Origin: Oscillospiraceae bacterium
Lineage (GTDB): Bacteria; Bacillota; Clostridia; Oscillospirales; JAAYXM01
Length of the DNA stretch: 37,081 nucleotides
NCBI GenBank assembly: GCA_017409405.1
Contig: JAFQSU010000042.1
Span: 1 to 37,081 of the forward strand
Direction of reading: 5' to 3'
Shown: positions 22,427-30,521 of the stretch, piece after piece
How the letters are laid out: each line of letters begins with the position of its first letter
Position numbering within the stretch: the first letter of the stretch is position 1
Notes under the pieces: model-generated
Seen by the model: only the letters and a program-made list of their open reading frames with translations
The model's database searches: none
What the model was told of the DNA's origin: nothing
Translations under genes and position numbers: made by a program

Positions 22427-22788
22427 AAATACGTGAGGAAGTAAAATATGTTGTCAGCGGCTCTCTTGCAGGAATTGCCAACGGATTTTTCGGAGCAGGA
22501 GGGGGAATGTTCCTTGTGCCGCTGTTCTGCCGATGGGTCAGAATGGAGGATAAGCGTGCTTTTGCGACATCTCTTGCAGTAATTATGCCGCTGTCCGTGG
22601 TATCGGGAATAGTCTATTTGATAAAAGGTGAAATTGATTTTTTCGCCGCAGTTCCGTATCTTCTGGGAGGGCTTATCGGAGGAATAATCAGCGGATGCGT
22701 GTTCAAAAAAATGTCATCAAAGCTTTTGCGGCGCGTACTTGCTCTGTTTATCATTTACGGCGGCGTGCGTGCCTTACTTGCAATATGA
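22423..22788 (+). CDS. Half-length TauE/SafE family membrane protein (first of pair)
   Basis: The 121-residue protein has about four hydrophobic segments. It begins with the TauE/SafE signature GIANGFFGAGGGMFLVPLF and contains ATSLAVIMPLSVVSG. Full TauE/SafE anion exporters have about 250 residues with two such repeats; this has one. ATG at 22423 overlaps the upstream stop. The second half-size gene follows after 11 bases, so the two products probably assemble as a heterodimer. The transported ion is unknown; sulfite, sulfonates and other organic anions are known in the family. Confidence 0.88.
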   Translation: MKIREEVKYVVSGSLAGIANGFFGAGGGMFLVPLFCRWVRMEDKRAFATSLAVIMPLSVVSGIVYLIKGEIDFFAAVPYLLGGLIGGIISGCVFKKMSSKLLRRVLALFIIYGGVRALLAI

Positions 22789-22799
22789 GGTGAGTTTAT

Positions 22800-23177
22800 A
22801 TGGAATTTGTTCTGAATATGCTTGCCGGAGCTGTTACCGGTATAATAACAGGCTTTGGTGTTGGCGGTGGTACACTTCTTATTCTGTATCTTACCATGTT
22901 TCGGGGAACTTCTCAGCTTGCGGCGCAGGGGATTAACCTTTTATACTTCATGCCTACTGCCGGCTGTGCGCTTGTGTCACACATAAAAAACAAAAGAATA
23001 GTCTGGCGTGCGGTTATTTTCTCGGCATCGGCAGGGCTTGTAACGACCGTTATTGCCGCATTTATCGCCGCAAGGCTTGACATGACGCTTCTCAGACGGA
23101 TTTTCGGAGGTTTTTTGCTGTTCATAGGAGTGTCGGAGCTGTTCAATAAACAAAAGGACAAAAAAACGGAACGGTAA
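22800..23177 (+). CDS. Half-length TauE/SafE family membrane protein (second of pair)
   Basis: The 125-residue protein has four predicted membrane segments. The second copy of the family motif is GAVTGIITGFGVGGGTLLILYL, followed by AAQGINLLYFMPTAGCALVSHIKN. It would supply the other half of a TauE/SafE transporter. ATG at 22800 follows GAGGTGA. Its last codons lie inside the stem of the terminator, with the stop codon in the loop. Confidence 0.88.
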   Translation: MEFVLNMLAGAVTGIITGFGVGGGTLLILYLTMFRGTSQLAAQGINLLYFMPTAGCALVSHIKNKRIVWRAVIFSASAGLVTTVIAAFIAARLDMTLLRRIFGGFLLFIGVSELFNKQKDKKTER

Positions 23178-23191
23178 AACCGTTCCGTTTT
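23163..23191 (+). terminator. Terminator containing the TauE/SafE stop codon
   Basis: Arms AAAACGGAACGG / CCGTTCCGTTTT around TAAAA; the TAA in the loop is the stop codon of the upstream gene. Confidence 0.85.
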
Positions 23192-23210
23192 GAAGTGTCT
23201 GAATACTTAT

Positions 23211-23272
23211 GTTTGTCATTCTGAGCGGAGTGCGGACACAACGTGTCAGCACGCAGTCGAAGAATCTCCCTA
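23211..23272. repeat. Dispersed-repeat-like sequence between convergent genes
   Basis: The stretch begins TTGTCATTCTGAGCGGAG and ends CGAAGAATCTCCCT, a pattern that recurs in intergenic regions of many bacterial genomes (recollection, not searched). Between lies an imperfect hairpin, GAGTGCGGACAC / GTGTCAGCACGC. Its last bases form the lysR stop codon region. Confidence 0.5.
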
Positions 23273-24142
23273 AAGCTTTGCACCTTTTGCGTAGTCTATA
23301 AACTTCATTACATCCGTTGACATGTGGCGTTCCTTGCTCCAGATAAGAATGATTTTTGACTTTATCGGGTCTTTGAGCGGAATGCTTACGATGTCGGGAA
23401 TTGTTTCTGCAATATCACGGAACATAAAGCCGCACGCAAAGCCGGACGAGATAAATTCCTTAATCATATAGAGCTGTGAAGAAAGGTGGACTATGTTCGG
23501 CTCAATACCTGCAGAAGCAAAGGCGGACGTTATAACATCATACTGGATAAAACCCTTGTCAAACAGGATAAGCGGCTCACCTCGCAGAGCGCGGATATCA
23601 ACTGATTTTTCACCTGCAAGGCGATGGTCGGACGGCACGCAGAAGACGGTTTCAACCTCGCCGAGGTCGAGAGAAGAAAAACGTGCGTGGTCAACTACAT
23701 TTGTTGGGATTATTGCAAGATCAAGCGTTTCGTCACGAAGCGAAGCAAGAAGACTGTTTGCGCCAAATTCGTGTGTTGAAAGGCTGACTTCGGGACAGAT
23801 TGACTTAAAACCCCGATAGAGCTTCGGAAGCCTTGAAATGCCGGTCATCGGAGGAATACCGATGCGGATGCTCCGTCTCTCTTCGCTTTTGTCCGACATA
23901 ATAAGAGAAATACGCTCTGCATGCTGCAAAAGCTCTTGCGCATGCTTGAGAAGAGTTTCGCCCTCCTCGGTAAGAGTGAAGCCCTTTTTCAGTCTTCTAA
24001 AAAGGGTTACACCAAATTCAGCCTCAAGCTCTTTTATGGCATTTGAAATGGACGGCTGAGAAATGTGAAGCTCTTCGGATGCACGGGTGATGTTGTTATA
24101 CTTGCACGCCGTACAGAAATATTGCAGCTGTAAAAGCTTCAT
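23270..24142 (-). CDS. LysR family transcriptional regulator
   Basis: The 290-residue protein has an N-terminal winged HTH (LLQLQYFCTACKYNNITRASEELHISQPSISNAIKELE) and a C-terminal effector-binding domain of the periplasmic-binding type (RSIRIGIPPMTGISRLPKLYRGF onward). It lies 23 bases after the second nagA-like gene on the same strand with AGGAGG upstream. It is therefore probably co-transcribed with, and regulates, the deacetylase/oxidoreductase locus. LysR genes are more often divergent from their target, so this placement is slightly unusual. Confidence 0.94.
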   Translation of the reverse strand: MKLLQLQYFCTACKYNNITRASEELHISQPSISNAIKELEAEFGVTLFRRLKKGFTLTEEGETLLKHAQELLQHAERISLIMSDKSEERRSIRIGIPPMTGISRLPKLYRGFKSICPEVSLSTHEFGANSLLASLRDETLDLAIIPTNVVDHARFSSLDLGEVETVFCVPSDHRLAGEKSVDIRALRGEPLILFDKGFIQYDVITSAFASAGIEPNIVHLSSQLYMIKEFISSGFACGFMFRDIAETIPDIVSIPLKDPIKSKIILIWSKERHMSTDVMKFIDYAKGAKL

Positions 24143-24165
24143 AAAATCCCAACCTCCTTTTAATA

Positions 24166-25332
24166 TCAGCCCTCAAATACCACGTTACCGTTGACCATTG
24201 TAAACGATACATTGATGTTGTCATCAAAGATGACAATGTCGGCGAAGTTGCCCTCACGGATTGCGCCGCGATTGTCAAGATGTGCCATGCGCGCAGGATT
24301 TACCGTCGCGAGGCGTACCGCATCAAGAACCGGAAGCTCTGCAAGCTGTACCATGTTGCGCACGAGTCTGTCTGTTGTTGCACAGCTTCCGGAGAAGCAG
24401 CTGCGGTCCGGAACCTTCGCAACGCCGTCTTCGATAATGACATCGGTGAAACCGAGCGTCTTTTCGGCACCGTCCGGGAAACCTGCAAAGCGTGTGGCAT
24501 CCGTTACGACGGAAACACGGTCGAGCCCTTTGTGCTTTACAACAAACTTGAGAAGAGGAGCAGGAAGATGCTTGCCGTCGGCGATAATCTCAACGTCCAT
24601 GCCGTCAAGCATATATGCCGCCTCGACAATACCTGCATAGCGGTATGCGTTTTTACGGTGGACTGTGCTTGTGCAGGAATAGAGGTGGGTTACGCAGTCA
24701 AAGCCGAGACCGTACATTTCCATAACCTCGTCATACTCAGCTTCTGAGTGACCGATAGAAAGCTGTATGCCTGCCTCACGGCAAGCCTTGGCAAAATCCC
24801 TTGCACCGGGAAGCTCGGGAGCGGCACTCCAACGGTTTATGAGGTCACCGTAACGCTCGATGAGCATAGTATACTCTTCTTTGTCATATCCACGGATAAG
24901 CGGACCCTGCGCACCTGCCTGAAGTGGCGAAAAATACGGCGCTTCCATATGAAAACCGGGCATATACGCACCGCGCGGATTTTTATGATTTCTAACCTTT
25001 CTGAAGGTTTCAAACATCTCTACATACTGCTCTGTTGTAGCGGCAGAGGCGGTGGGAAGAAGCGTGGTTGTGCCGAATTGAGCGTGTTTTTCTGCAAGGT
25101 CAAAGAATTCTTCAACCTTGCATTCCTCGAAACGATATCCGAAGCCGCCGTGGACATGGATGTCAATAAAACCGGGAGAGATGTATTTGCCGCCTGCATC
25201 GTGACCGACATCAAACGGACGATCCTCTTTCGTTACCGCAATAATCTTGTCACCGTCGGTATAGACGGCAGTGCCCTCGGGAGCAAGACAGCTTCCGAGA
25301 ATTATTTTGCCGTTATAAAACTTATGTATCAT
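24166..25332 (-). CDS. nagA: N-acetylglucosamine-6-phosphate deacetylase-like amidohydrolase (copy 2)
   Basis: The 388-residue member of the NagA amidohydrolase family has HxH at H59/H61, metal ligands E130 (MEAPYF), H195 (GHSEAEY) and H216 (THLYS), and catalytic D278 (VTDAT). All key residues of NagA are kept. After H216, the usual HLFNAM-type substrate loop is replaced by STVHRKNAYRYAG, so the substrate may differ from GlcNAc-6-P. ATG follows GAGGGG, six bases after the stop of copy 1. The first 60 and last 35 residues are nearly identical to copy 1, while the middle has diverged. Confidence 0.9.
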   Translation of the reverse strand: MIHKFYNGKIILGSCLAPEGTAVYTDGDKIIAVTKEDRPFDVGHDAGGKYISPGFIDIHVHGGFGYRFEECKVEEFFDLAEKHAQFGTTTLLPTASAATTEQYVEMFETFRKVRNHKNPRGAYMPGFHMEAPYFSPLQAGAQGPLIRGYDKEEYTMLIERYGDLINRWSAAPELPGARDFAKACREAGIQLSIGHSEAEYDEVMEMYGLGFDCVTHLYSCTSTVHRKNAYRYAGIVEAAYMLDGMDVEIIADGKHLPAPLLKFVVKHKGLDRVSVVTDATRFAGFPDGAEKTLGFTDVIIEDGVAKVPDRSCFSGSCATTDRLVRNMVQLAELPVLDAVRLATVNPARMAHLDNRGAIREGNFADIVIFDDNINVSFTMVNGNVVFEG

Positions 25333-25338
25333 GAATAA

Positions 25339-26517
25339 CTACCCCTCAAAGACCACGTTGCCGTTTACCATTGTTAACGATACATTGATGTTATCATCAA
25401 AGATAACGATGTCGGCGAAGTTGCCCTCGCGGATTGCACCGCGGTCGCGGAGATGTGCCATGCGTGCAGGGTTTGCAGTCATCATACGCACAGCTTCAAG
25501 CAATGTGCAGTCTGCCATCTCCATCATGTTGCGGACAAGACGGTTTGTGGTAGAGATGCTTCCTGCAAATGCAGTGCCGTCCATAAGCTTTGCAACGCCG
25601 TTTTCAATAACGACCTCATAACCGTTTTTGAGACTTCCGGCAATGAAGGTTCCGCCCTCTGCGCCGCCTGCACCACGGAGTGCGTCGGTGATAAGGGAGA
25701 TGCGGTCAACGCCCTTGAACTTGACAATGTATTTGAGAAGTGAAGACGGGAGATGGCAGCCGTCGGCGATAATCTCAACGTCCATTCCGTCAATCATGTA
25801 TGCAGCTTCAACAACACCGGAATAGCGGTATGCATTCTTGCGGTGAACGGTGCTGCAGCCGGAATAGAGGTGAGTTACAAGCTGATAACCCCAGTCGTAA
25901 GCCTCCATGACCTCGTCGTATTCGGCATCGGAGTGACCGACAGCTACGACAACATCGTGGTCGATGCAAGCTCTTGCAAATTCCTTTGAACCGGGAAGCT
26001 CGGGAGCGGAGCTCCAACGTGCGAGCTTGTCACCGTATTTTTCAAGAAGAAGGTTATAATCCTGAGGCTTTGGCGGAGTGATGTATTCAGGGTTCTGTGC
26101 ACCTGCCTGAGCGAGGGCAAAGTACGGTCCCTCAAGGTGTATACCGGGCATGTATGCGCCCTTTGTGTTCTTGGCGTTTGCTTCGTCAAGAACCTCAAAC
26201 ATACCGATGTATTCTTCTATAACACCCGAAGAAGCTGTCGGAAGAAGAACAGTTGTACCGAATTTTGCATGAAGCTCGGCAGCTTTGAGGAAGGAATCAA
26301 CGGTGCAGTCCATAAAGTCACCGCCACCGCCGCCGTGGACGTGGATGTCAATGAAACCGGGGGATATATATTTGCCGCCGGCATCGTGACCGACATCAAA
26401 CGGGCGGTCTTCTTTCGTTACTGCAACGATTCTGTCGCCGTCGGTATACACTGCTGTACCCTCGGGAGCGATGGTGTTGCCGAGAATAACCTTACCGTTA
26501 TAAAACTTATGTACCAT
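25339..26517 (-). CDS. nagA: N-acetylglucosamine-6-phosphate deacetylase-like amidohydrolase (copy 1)
   Basis: The 392-residue NagA-family enzyme, tandem to copy 2, has H59/H61, E129 (LEGPYF), H195 (GHSDAEY), H216 (THLYS) and D278 (ITDAL), so it is predicted active. It shares the STVHRKNAYRYSG loop. It differs from copy 2 by a glycine-rich stretch (HGGGGGDF) after the HxH and an insertion near 284-300. ATG at 26517 is used because AAAGGTGA precedes it; the GTG three codons earlier lies in that site. It has its own promoter behind a terminator. No nagB or sugar kinase is adjacent. Confidence 0.9.
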   Translation of the reverse strand: MVHKFYNGKVILGNTIAPEGTAVYTDGDRIVAVTKEDRPFDVGHDAGGKYISPGFIDIHVHGGGGGDFMDCTVDSFLKAAELHAKFGTTVLLPTASSGVIEEYIGMFEVLDEANAKNTKGAYMPGIHLEGPYFALAQAGAQNPEYITPPKPQDYNLLLEKYGDKLARWSSAPELPGSKEFARACIDHDVVVAVGHSDAEYDEVMEAYDWGYQLVTHLYSGCSTVHRKNAYRYSGVVEAAYMIDGMDVEIIADGCHLPSSLLKYIVKFKGVDRISLITDALRGAGGAEGGTFIAGSLKNGYEVVIENGVAKLMDGTAFAGSISTTNRLVRNMMEMADCTLLEAVRMMTANPARMAHLRDRGAIREGNFADIVIFDDNINVSLTMVNGNVVFEG

Positions 26518-26549
26518 TTCAATCACCTTTTTTAAAGTTTTGTACTATA

Positions 26550-26578
26550 ATCATAAAACAAATGTACCGAAAATGCAA
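26550..26578 (-). promoter_or_regulatory. Promoter for nagA copies and lysR
   Basis: Minus strand TTGCAT (26578-26573), 17-base spacer, TATGAT (26555-26550). Confidence 0.65.
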
Positions 26579-26590
26579 TAGCATATCGAA

Positions 26591-26618
26591 GAAAATCCTC
26601 CCTTTCGGGAGGATTTTC
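26591..26618 (-). terminator. Terminator after the first leftward oxidoreductase
   Basis: Perfect 12-bp arms GAAAATCCTCCC / GGGAGGATTTTC around a 4-base loop, nine bases after the stop codon; the T-run read leftward is short (TTTTC, TTC). Confidence 0.75.
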
Positions 26619-26626
26619 GGTTAATT

Positions 26627-27514
26627 TTAGAGAGCCGGCTTTCTTACCTTAACTTCTTTTCCTGTGTCAAGAGATTCCTTGATTGCGTTGAGGATGAATA
26701 CCGGTGTGATGAGCTCTTCGTAAGACTCGGGCATACCGCCTGTTCTTACCATGTGTTCAAATCGGCGGAACTCGGAAAGATAGAGGTCCGGAGCTGTGGA
26801 AATGTTTTTGTGATATGTCTGTGTTTTTTCGTAAATTGTTGCAGAATAGCCGTATGTGCCGTAGTGACCTGTTACGTCATAATCTGCATAACGTGCGATA
26901 AATGTAGCAGCATCCTCACGACCGACAGCGAGAATGGATTCAACATCATGACCGAAAACCTCTGTCATAATCTGAACGAGGTGCTGTGAATAGAAGTAGA
27001 AATCGCCCCAGTCATTCTTCATGTTAATCGGAGCAGAGACCGAACCGCCGTATACGCGCTCCATCTTGTCGGAGTTGCGCAGATCCTTCATCTGCTGTGT
27101 GTCATCAACAAAGCCGAGAGTTGAGCCACCGCAAATCGGAACGTTCTTTTCCTTTGCAAGACGTACAAGCTCAAGTGCCTCTTCAGGGTCGATCGTGATG
27201 GGCTTGTCGATGAATGCCGGGATGCCTGCCTCTATGTACTTCTTGACATACTTGAAATGCTTTCCGCCGTGACGTGCAGTAACCATAACTGCGTCAACCT
27301 TGCCTACCCATGCTTCGGGGTTGTCGGAAATTTCAGCCTTGCCGCCTGTGATACCACGGAGAAGCTCGTTTTCTTCAGCACTGTCGCCGTAGAGACCTAC
27401 AACCTCAAAATCAGCGTACGGAACACCGCCGAGAAGGGCGTGACCCTCGTGGATGATTTTTGTAAATGCACGTGCGTGGGAGTTCTCGGTACCGAGAATT
27501 GCTATTTTAAACAT
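26627..27514 (-). CDS. Gfo/Idh/MocA family oxidoreductase (A)
   Basis: The 295-residue protein belongs to the NAD(P)-dependent sugar/cyclitol oxidoreductase superfamily. The N-terminal Rossmann start is unusual (IAILGTENSHARAF, with GTENSHA in place of GxGxxG). The conserved catalytic-region motif appears as FIDKPIT (about 97-103), with DKP instead of EKP. The C-terminal half is a short beta-sheet domain. It has GGAGAG and its own promoter, and it is terminated before nagA. It probably acts with the neighbouring deacetylases; the reaction cannot be assigned. Confidence 0.85.
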   Translation of the reverse strand: MFKIAILGTENSHARAFTKIIHEGHALLGGVPYADFEVVGLYGDSAEENELLRGITGGKAEISDNPEAWVGKVDAVMVTARHGGKHFKYVKKYIEAGIPAFIDKPITIDPEEALELVRLAKEKNVPICGGSTLGFVDDTQQMKDLRNSDKMERVYGGSVSAPINMKNDWGDFYFYSQHLVQIMTEVFGHDVESILAVGREDAATFIARYADYDVTGHYGTYGYSATIYEKTQTYHKNISTAPDLYLSEFRRFEHMVRTGGMPESYEELITPVFILNAIKESLDTGKEVKVRKPAL

Positions 27515-27549
27515 CCTTATCTCTCCAATCTTTTGAATTACTTATACTA

Positions 27550-27578
27550 ATAATAAAGCATAATCACTTGAATTTCAA
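27550..27578 (-). promoter_or_regulatory. Promoter for oxidoreductase A
   Basis: Minus strand TTGAAA (27578-27573), 17-base spacer, TATTAT (27555-27550). Confidence 0.65.
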
Positions 27579-27615
27579 TGGACATTTTTGACGTTGTTTA
27601 GCACTTTGTTGCTTT

Positions 27616-28698
27616 TTATTCAGCTGCAAAGTACTTCTGTACAAGCGGATTCTGACGCTCAATTTCTTCGAAAATCTGAATCTCTGGAATGATATGCTCA
27701 GGCTTGATGAAAAGCTCGCCGCCGTTGACCATATGATTGTAAAGACGACGGTAGTATTCGGCAGTACCGAACTCAAATGCGTCACCGTGAAGCTCAAGCT
27801 CTTCCTTGTGCCACGTGATTTTATCCGTACAGTAGGAGGGATTGCCTTCTGCATCGTGGAGGGACTTATGGTCAAGCTTCGGCTGGGGAGATTCGCTCTC
27901 AAGGTAGTACTGGTACTCAAGCTTTGTGGAGGAAACACGCATTGCACCGCGTGTACCGTATACACGGTAGAGCCAGCCGTCGTTGTACGGGTCGGACGGA
28001 TTTGTTTCGATTTCAAAACGCGGGCCGTTCTCGTACTCTAAAACTGCGAAAACATAGTCCTCGGCATCGCCTCTGGAGTTCCAGATCTCAAGCTTTGAAT
28101 AGATGTTTTTCGGCATCTCATCAGTGCCGGAAAGCCAGATGCACTGCTCAAACGGATGAGGACCGGTGTTTCTCATGTTTCCTGCATCGCGGTAGAGAAG
28201 TGTCTGCCAGTCATAGCGGCGTGAAAAGCCGTTCCAACGACCGCGGACGAGCTTTATATCTCCGAGAACGCCGGACTTCATGATTCTTTCCATATTCATG
28301 AAATATTCTGTAAGGCGTGACTGCTGGTAAATGGTAAAGAGAACGTTGTTCTTCTTTGCAGCAGCAATGAGCTCGCGGAGCTGGTCTGCAGTTTTGCAGA
28401 TCGGCTTCTCGCAGAGGACATTGAAGCCATGGTTTATAAGGTCAAGTGTGGTTGCGTAGTGCATGTCAGAATAAGAAGCATTGACGACGAGATCGATGTC
28501 TTTTCTGTCAAAGAGTGCCTTGTAATCGTTGTAGGTGTCGCAGTTGAAATCAGCCTTTGCCACTGCTTCACGTGCAGGGTCAAGCTCGACTACGGCAACA
28601 ACGTTTACAATGTCGTTCTTCTCTGATTTGAAGAACTTGCTGTGGATGTTGCATCCGCTTCTGCCGTATCCTATTACGGCAACGTTCAGTTTTTTCAT
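27616..28698 (-). CDS. Gfo/Idh/MocA family oxidoreductase (B)
   Basis: The 360-residue typical member has Rossmann motif VIGYGRSGCNIH (GxGxxG) at residues 7-18, the CEKPICKT motif near 98 in the EKP position, and a full C-terminal domain with TGPHPFEQCIWL, containing the H-x-x-E/D-like active-site segment. ATG at 28698 follows AAAGGAG ten bases upstream. It is divergent from oxidoreductase C across a 361-base regulatory gap. Substrate unknown; sugar or amino-sugar oxidation is likely from context. Confidence 0.9.
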   Translation of the reverse strand: MKKLNVAVIGYGRSGCNIHSKFFKSEKNDIVNVVAVVELDPAREAVAKADFNCDTYNDYKALFDRKDIDLVVNASYSDMHYATTLDLINHGFNVLCEKPICKTADQLRELIAAAKKNNVLFTIYQQSRLTEYFMNMERIMKSGVLGDIKLVRGRWNGFSRRYDWQTLLYRDAGNMRNTGPHPFEQCIWLSGTDEMPKNIYSKLEIWNSRGDAEDYVFAVLEYENGPRFEIETNPSDPYNDGWLYRVYGTRGAMRVSSTKLEYQYYLESESPQPKLDHKSLHDAEGNPSYCTDKITWHKEELELHGDAFEFGTAEYYRRLYNHMVNGGELFIKPEHIIPEIQIFEEIERQNPLVQKYFAAE

Positions 28699-28727
28699 AA
28701 TTTCCAGGCTCCTTTTCAATAAAATTT

Positions 28728-28826
28728 CCTTACTTTAGATAAGGATGCTTACCTGCCAATATTATACTGACAGATAAGGAAATAGCCCTTTCGAGTGTAT
28801 TATAGCAAAGTGAAAAGAAAAGTCAA
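28728..28826 (-). promoter_or_regulatory. Promoter and palindromic sites upstream of oxidoreductase B
   Basis: Minus strand TTGACT (28826-28821), 16-base spacer and TATAAT (28804-28799) form the promoter. Downstream lie CTTACCTGCCA (28748-28758) facing TGACAGATAAG (28768-28778), an inverted pair with two mismatches. Then CCTTA...TAAGG (28728-28744) sits close to the start codon. The recurring TAAGG/CCTTA half-sites suggest a repressor operator or a leader hairpin. The rest of the 28699-29059 gap is A/T-rich without a gene. Confidence 0.6.
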
Positions 28827-28972
28827 TAGCTTATGGAAGATATGGGACTGTTTTACAAAAAAAAGGTCACTTTTTTACAAGCGGATTTTATATTTGAAAT
28901 CAAATTTTATATGCTGTGCCATTTTAAAAACATAATTGCTGAAAAAATTTTCTTGAAAAGTTGATTTTGCAA

Positions 28973-29038
28973 TTGAAAAAAATTACTTTACAGTATATAA
29001 TCTCATTAGTACATAAAACGTATCGTTTTTTTGATACG
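28973..29038 (+). promoter_or_regulatory. Promoter and operator of oxidoreductase C
   Basis: TTGAAA (28973-28978), 17-base spacer and TATAAT (28996-29001), followed by the inverted repeat CGTATC / GATACG (29019-29024, 29033-29038) in the early transcribed region. The position suits a repressor site. Confidence 0.7.
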
Positions 29039-29059
29039 AAGATTAAAGGAGAGAAACTT

Positions 29060-30076
29060 ATGAATATAGTATTTGTAGGATTCAGACACAGACACACATC
29101 GGCAATCTTTGAGGAGGCAATGGCAGACCCCAATGTAAATGTCCTCGGCGCATGGGAAGAGACAGAAATCGGACGTGAGCTTGCAGAGGGTACGGGAATT
29201 GAGTTCAACTATTCCTCCCTCGAAGAAGTTCTTGCAGATCCGCGTGTTGATGCCGTAAACCTCGGCGGTTGCTACGGCGACCGCGGTGCACACGCCATTG
29301 CGGCACTTAAGGCAGGCAAGCACGTTTACGGTGACAAGCCCATCTGCACAAGTCTCAGTGAGCTTGACGAGATTGAAAAGCTCGCAAAAGAAAAGAACCT
29401 CAAAGTAGGATGCTATCTCACAATGCGCTTTATGGGCGGCATGAGAAATATCCGTGAAATGATTTCGGACGGTACTCTCGGTGAAATCGGCACAATCAAC
29501 ATGACCGGTCAGCATCCGCTTCAGTACGGCACACGCCCGATGTGGTACTTTGAAAAGGGCAAGCACGGCGGCACAATCAACGATATCGCCATCCACGGTA
29601 TGGATCTTGTCCGCTTCCTTACGGGCTACGGCCTCAAAAAGGTACACGGCGCACGTACGTGGAATCACTTTGCAACAGAAGTTCCCGAGTTCTGTGACTG
29701 CGGTCAGTTCATGGTCGAGCTTGAAAACGGCGCAGGCTTTACTGCTGACGTTTCCTACGCCGCTCCTGCAAGCTGCGGCTTCAGCCTTGAAACATACTGG
29801 AGAACAACCGTTTGGGGAACACGCGGCGTTGCCGAGTACAAGCTCAAGGCAGCAAGTGCCGGCATTGACTCTGATGTAGGTGCACAGCTCATGGTAGCTC
29901 TCGACGGCAGCGACGGTTTTAAGAAGGTCGAGCTTAAAAAGTACGATGTAACGGGCATCGGCGAGTTTGTCCGTGAGATTAACGGTGAGACAGACCTGCT
30001 TATTGATACCGCCGAGGTTATCCGTACCTCACGCGAAATCCTCACAATCCAGGCAGCAGCCGACGCAAACAAGTAA
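29060..30076 (+). CDS. Gfo/Idh/MocA family oxidoreductase (C)
   Basis: The 338-residue protein has an N-terminal Rossmann region that opens NIVFVGFRHRHTSAIFEEA, lacking a canonical GxGxxG as in oxidoreductase A. The EKP-like motif is YGDKPICT near 90. The C-terminal half has GGTINDIAIHGMDLVRFLTG, the family's catalytic D-x-x-x-H-type helix. ATG at 29060 follows AAAGGAGAG; a long in-frame upstream extension crosses the promoter and is rejected. Divergent partner of oxidoreductase B. Confidence 0.9.
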   Translation: MNIVFVGFRHRHTSAIFEEAMADPNVNVLGAWEETEIGRELAEGTGIEFNYSSLEEVLADPRVDAVNLGGCYGDRGAHAIAALKAGKHVYGDKPICTSLSELDEIEKLAKEKNLKVGCYLTMRFMGGMRNIREMISDGTLGEIGTINMTGQHPLQYGTRPMWYFEKGKHGGTINDIAIHGMDLVRFLTGYGLKKVHGARTWNHFATEVPEFCDCGQFMVELENGAGFTADVSYAAPASCGFSLETYWRTTVWGTRGVAEYKLKAASAGIDSDVGAQLMVALDGSDGFKKVELKKYDVTGIGEFVREINGETDLLIDTAEVIRTSREILTIQAAADANK

Positions 30077-30083
30077 AGAAATG

Positions 30084-30117
30084 AAATCCCCACACGGAGT
30101 CCCGTGTGGGGATTTTT
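30084..30117 (+). terminator. Terminator after oxidoreductase C
   Basis: Arms AAATCCCCACACGG / CCGTGTGGGGATTT around AGTC, followed by TT; usable from both sides. Confidence 0.9.
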
Positions 30118-30126
30118 AAATCGTTT

Positions 30127-30462
30127 CTAAAATATAGACATGATTGCGTTGAAGTTTTTGTCTCTCGTTTTGCCTATAATCAGAAAATAGTCAACGATGG
30201 TCATGATTCCGCAAACGCCGAGCGTGAGGAGTTTAAGAACGCCAAGCCCGATGTCGCCGATATAGAAGCGGTCTACGCCGAGATTGCCCAGAACGAGGGA
30301 AAAGACCAGGGCAAGCGTGGGGTCCTTAAGGTCTGAGGCAAGAACGAGCGGGAATTTTGACTCGTCAAGAGACAGAAGCTTTTCCCTGACTACGGGGAGC
30401 TGTTCGGAGCTGAACATACGTGCATTGGCAAGTATATATGAATCAACCTTTTGCATATCCAT
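30127..30462 (-). CDS. TM2 domain-containing protein
   Basis: The 111-residue protein has a soluble helical N-terminus (1-45) and a TM2 domain: two membrane helices with the polar turn GVDRFYIGDIGLGVLKLLTLG and a final IMTIVDYFLI. AGGAGG precedes the ATG by eight bases. TM2 proteins are often encoded beside DUF2752 proteins, as here; the pair's function is unknown. Confidence 0.88.
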   Translation of the reverse strand: MDMQKVDSYILANARMFSSEQLPVVREKLLSLDESKFPLVLASDLKDPTLALVFSLVLGNLGVDRFYIGDIGLGVLKLLTLGVCGIMTIVDYFLIIGKTRDKNFNAIMSIF

Positions 30463-30492
30463 AAGAAAATCCTCCTTTACATATCTGTAAAA

Positions 30493-30521
30493 AGTATATA
30501 TCCAAACTCATTTTATGTCAA
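30493..30521 (-). promoter_or_regulatory. Promoter for the TM2 gene
   Basis: Minus strand TTGACA (30521-30516), 17-base spacer, TATACT (30498-30493). The -35 box overlaps the stop of the preceding DUF2752 gene. Confidence 0.7.
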
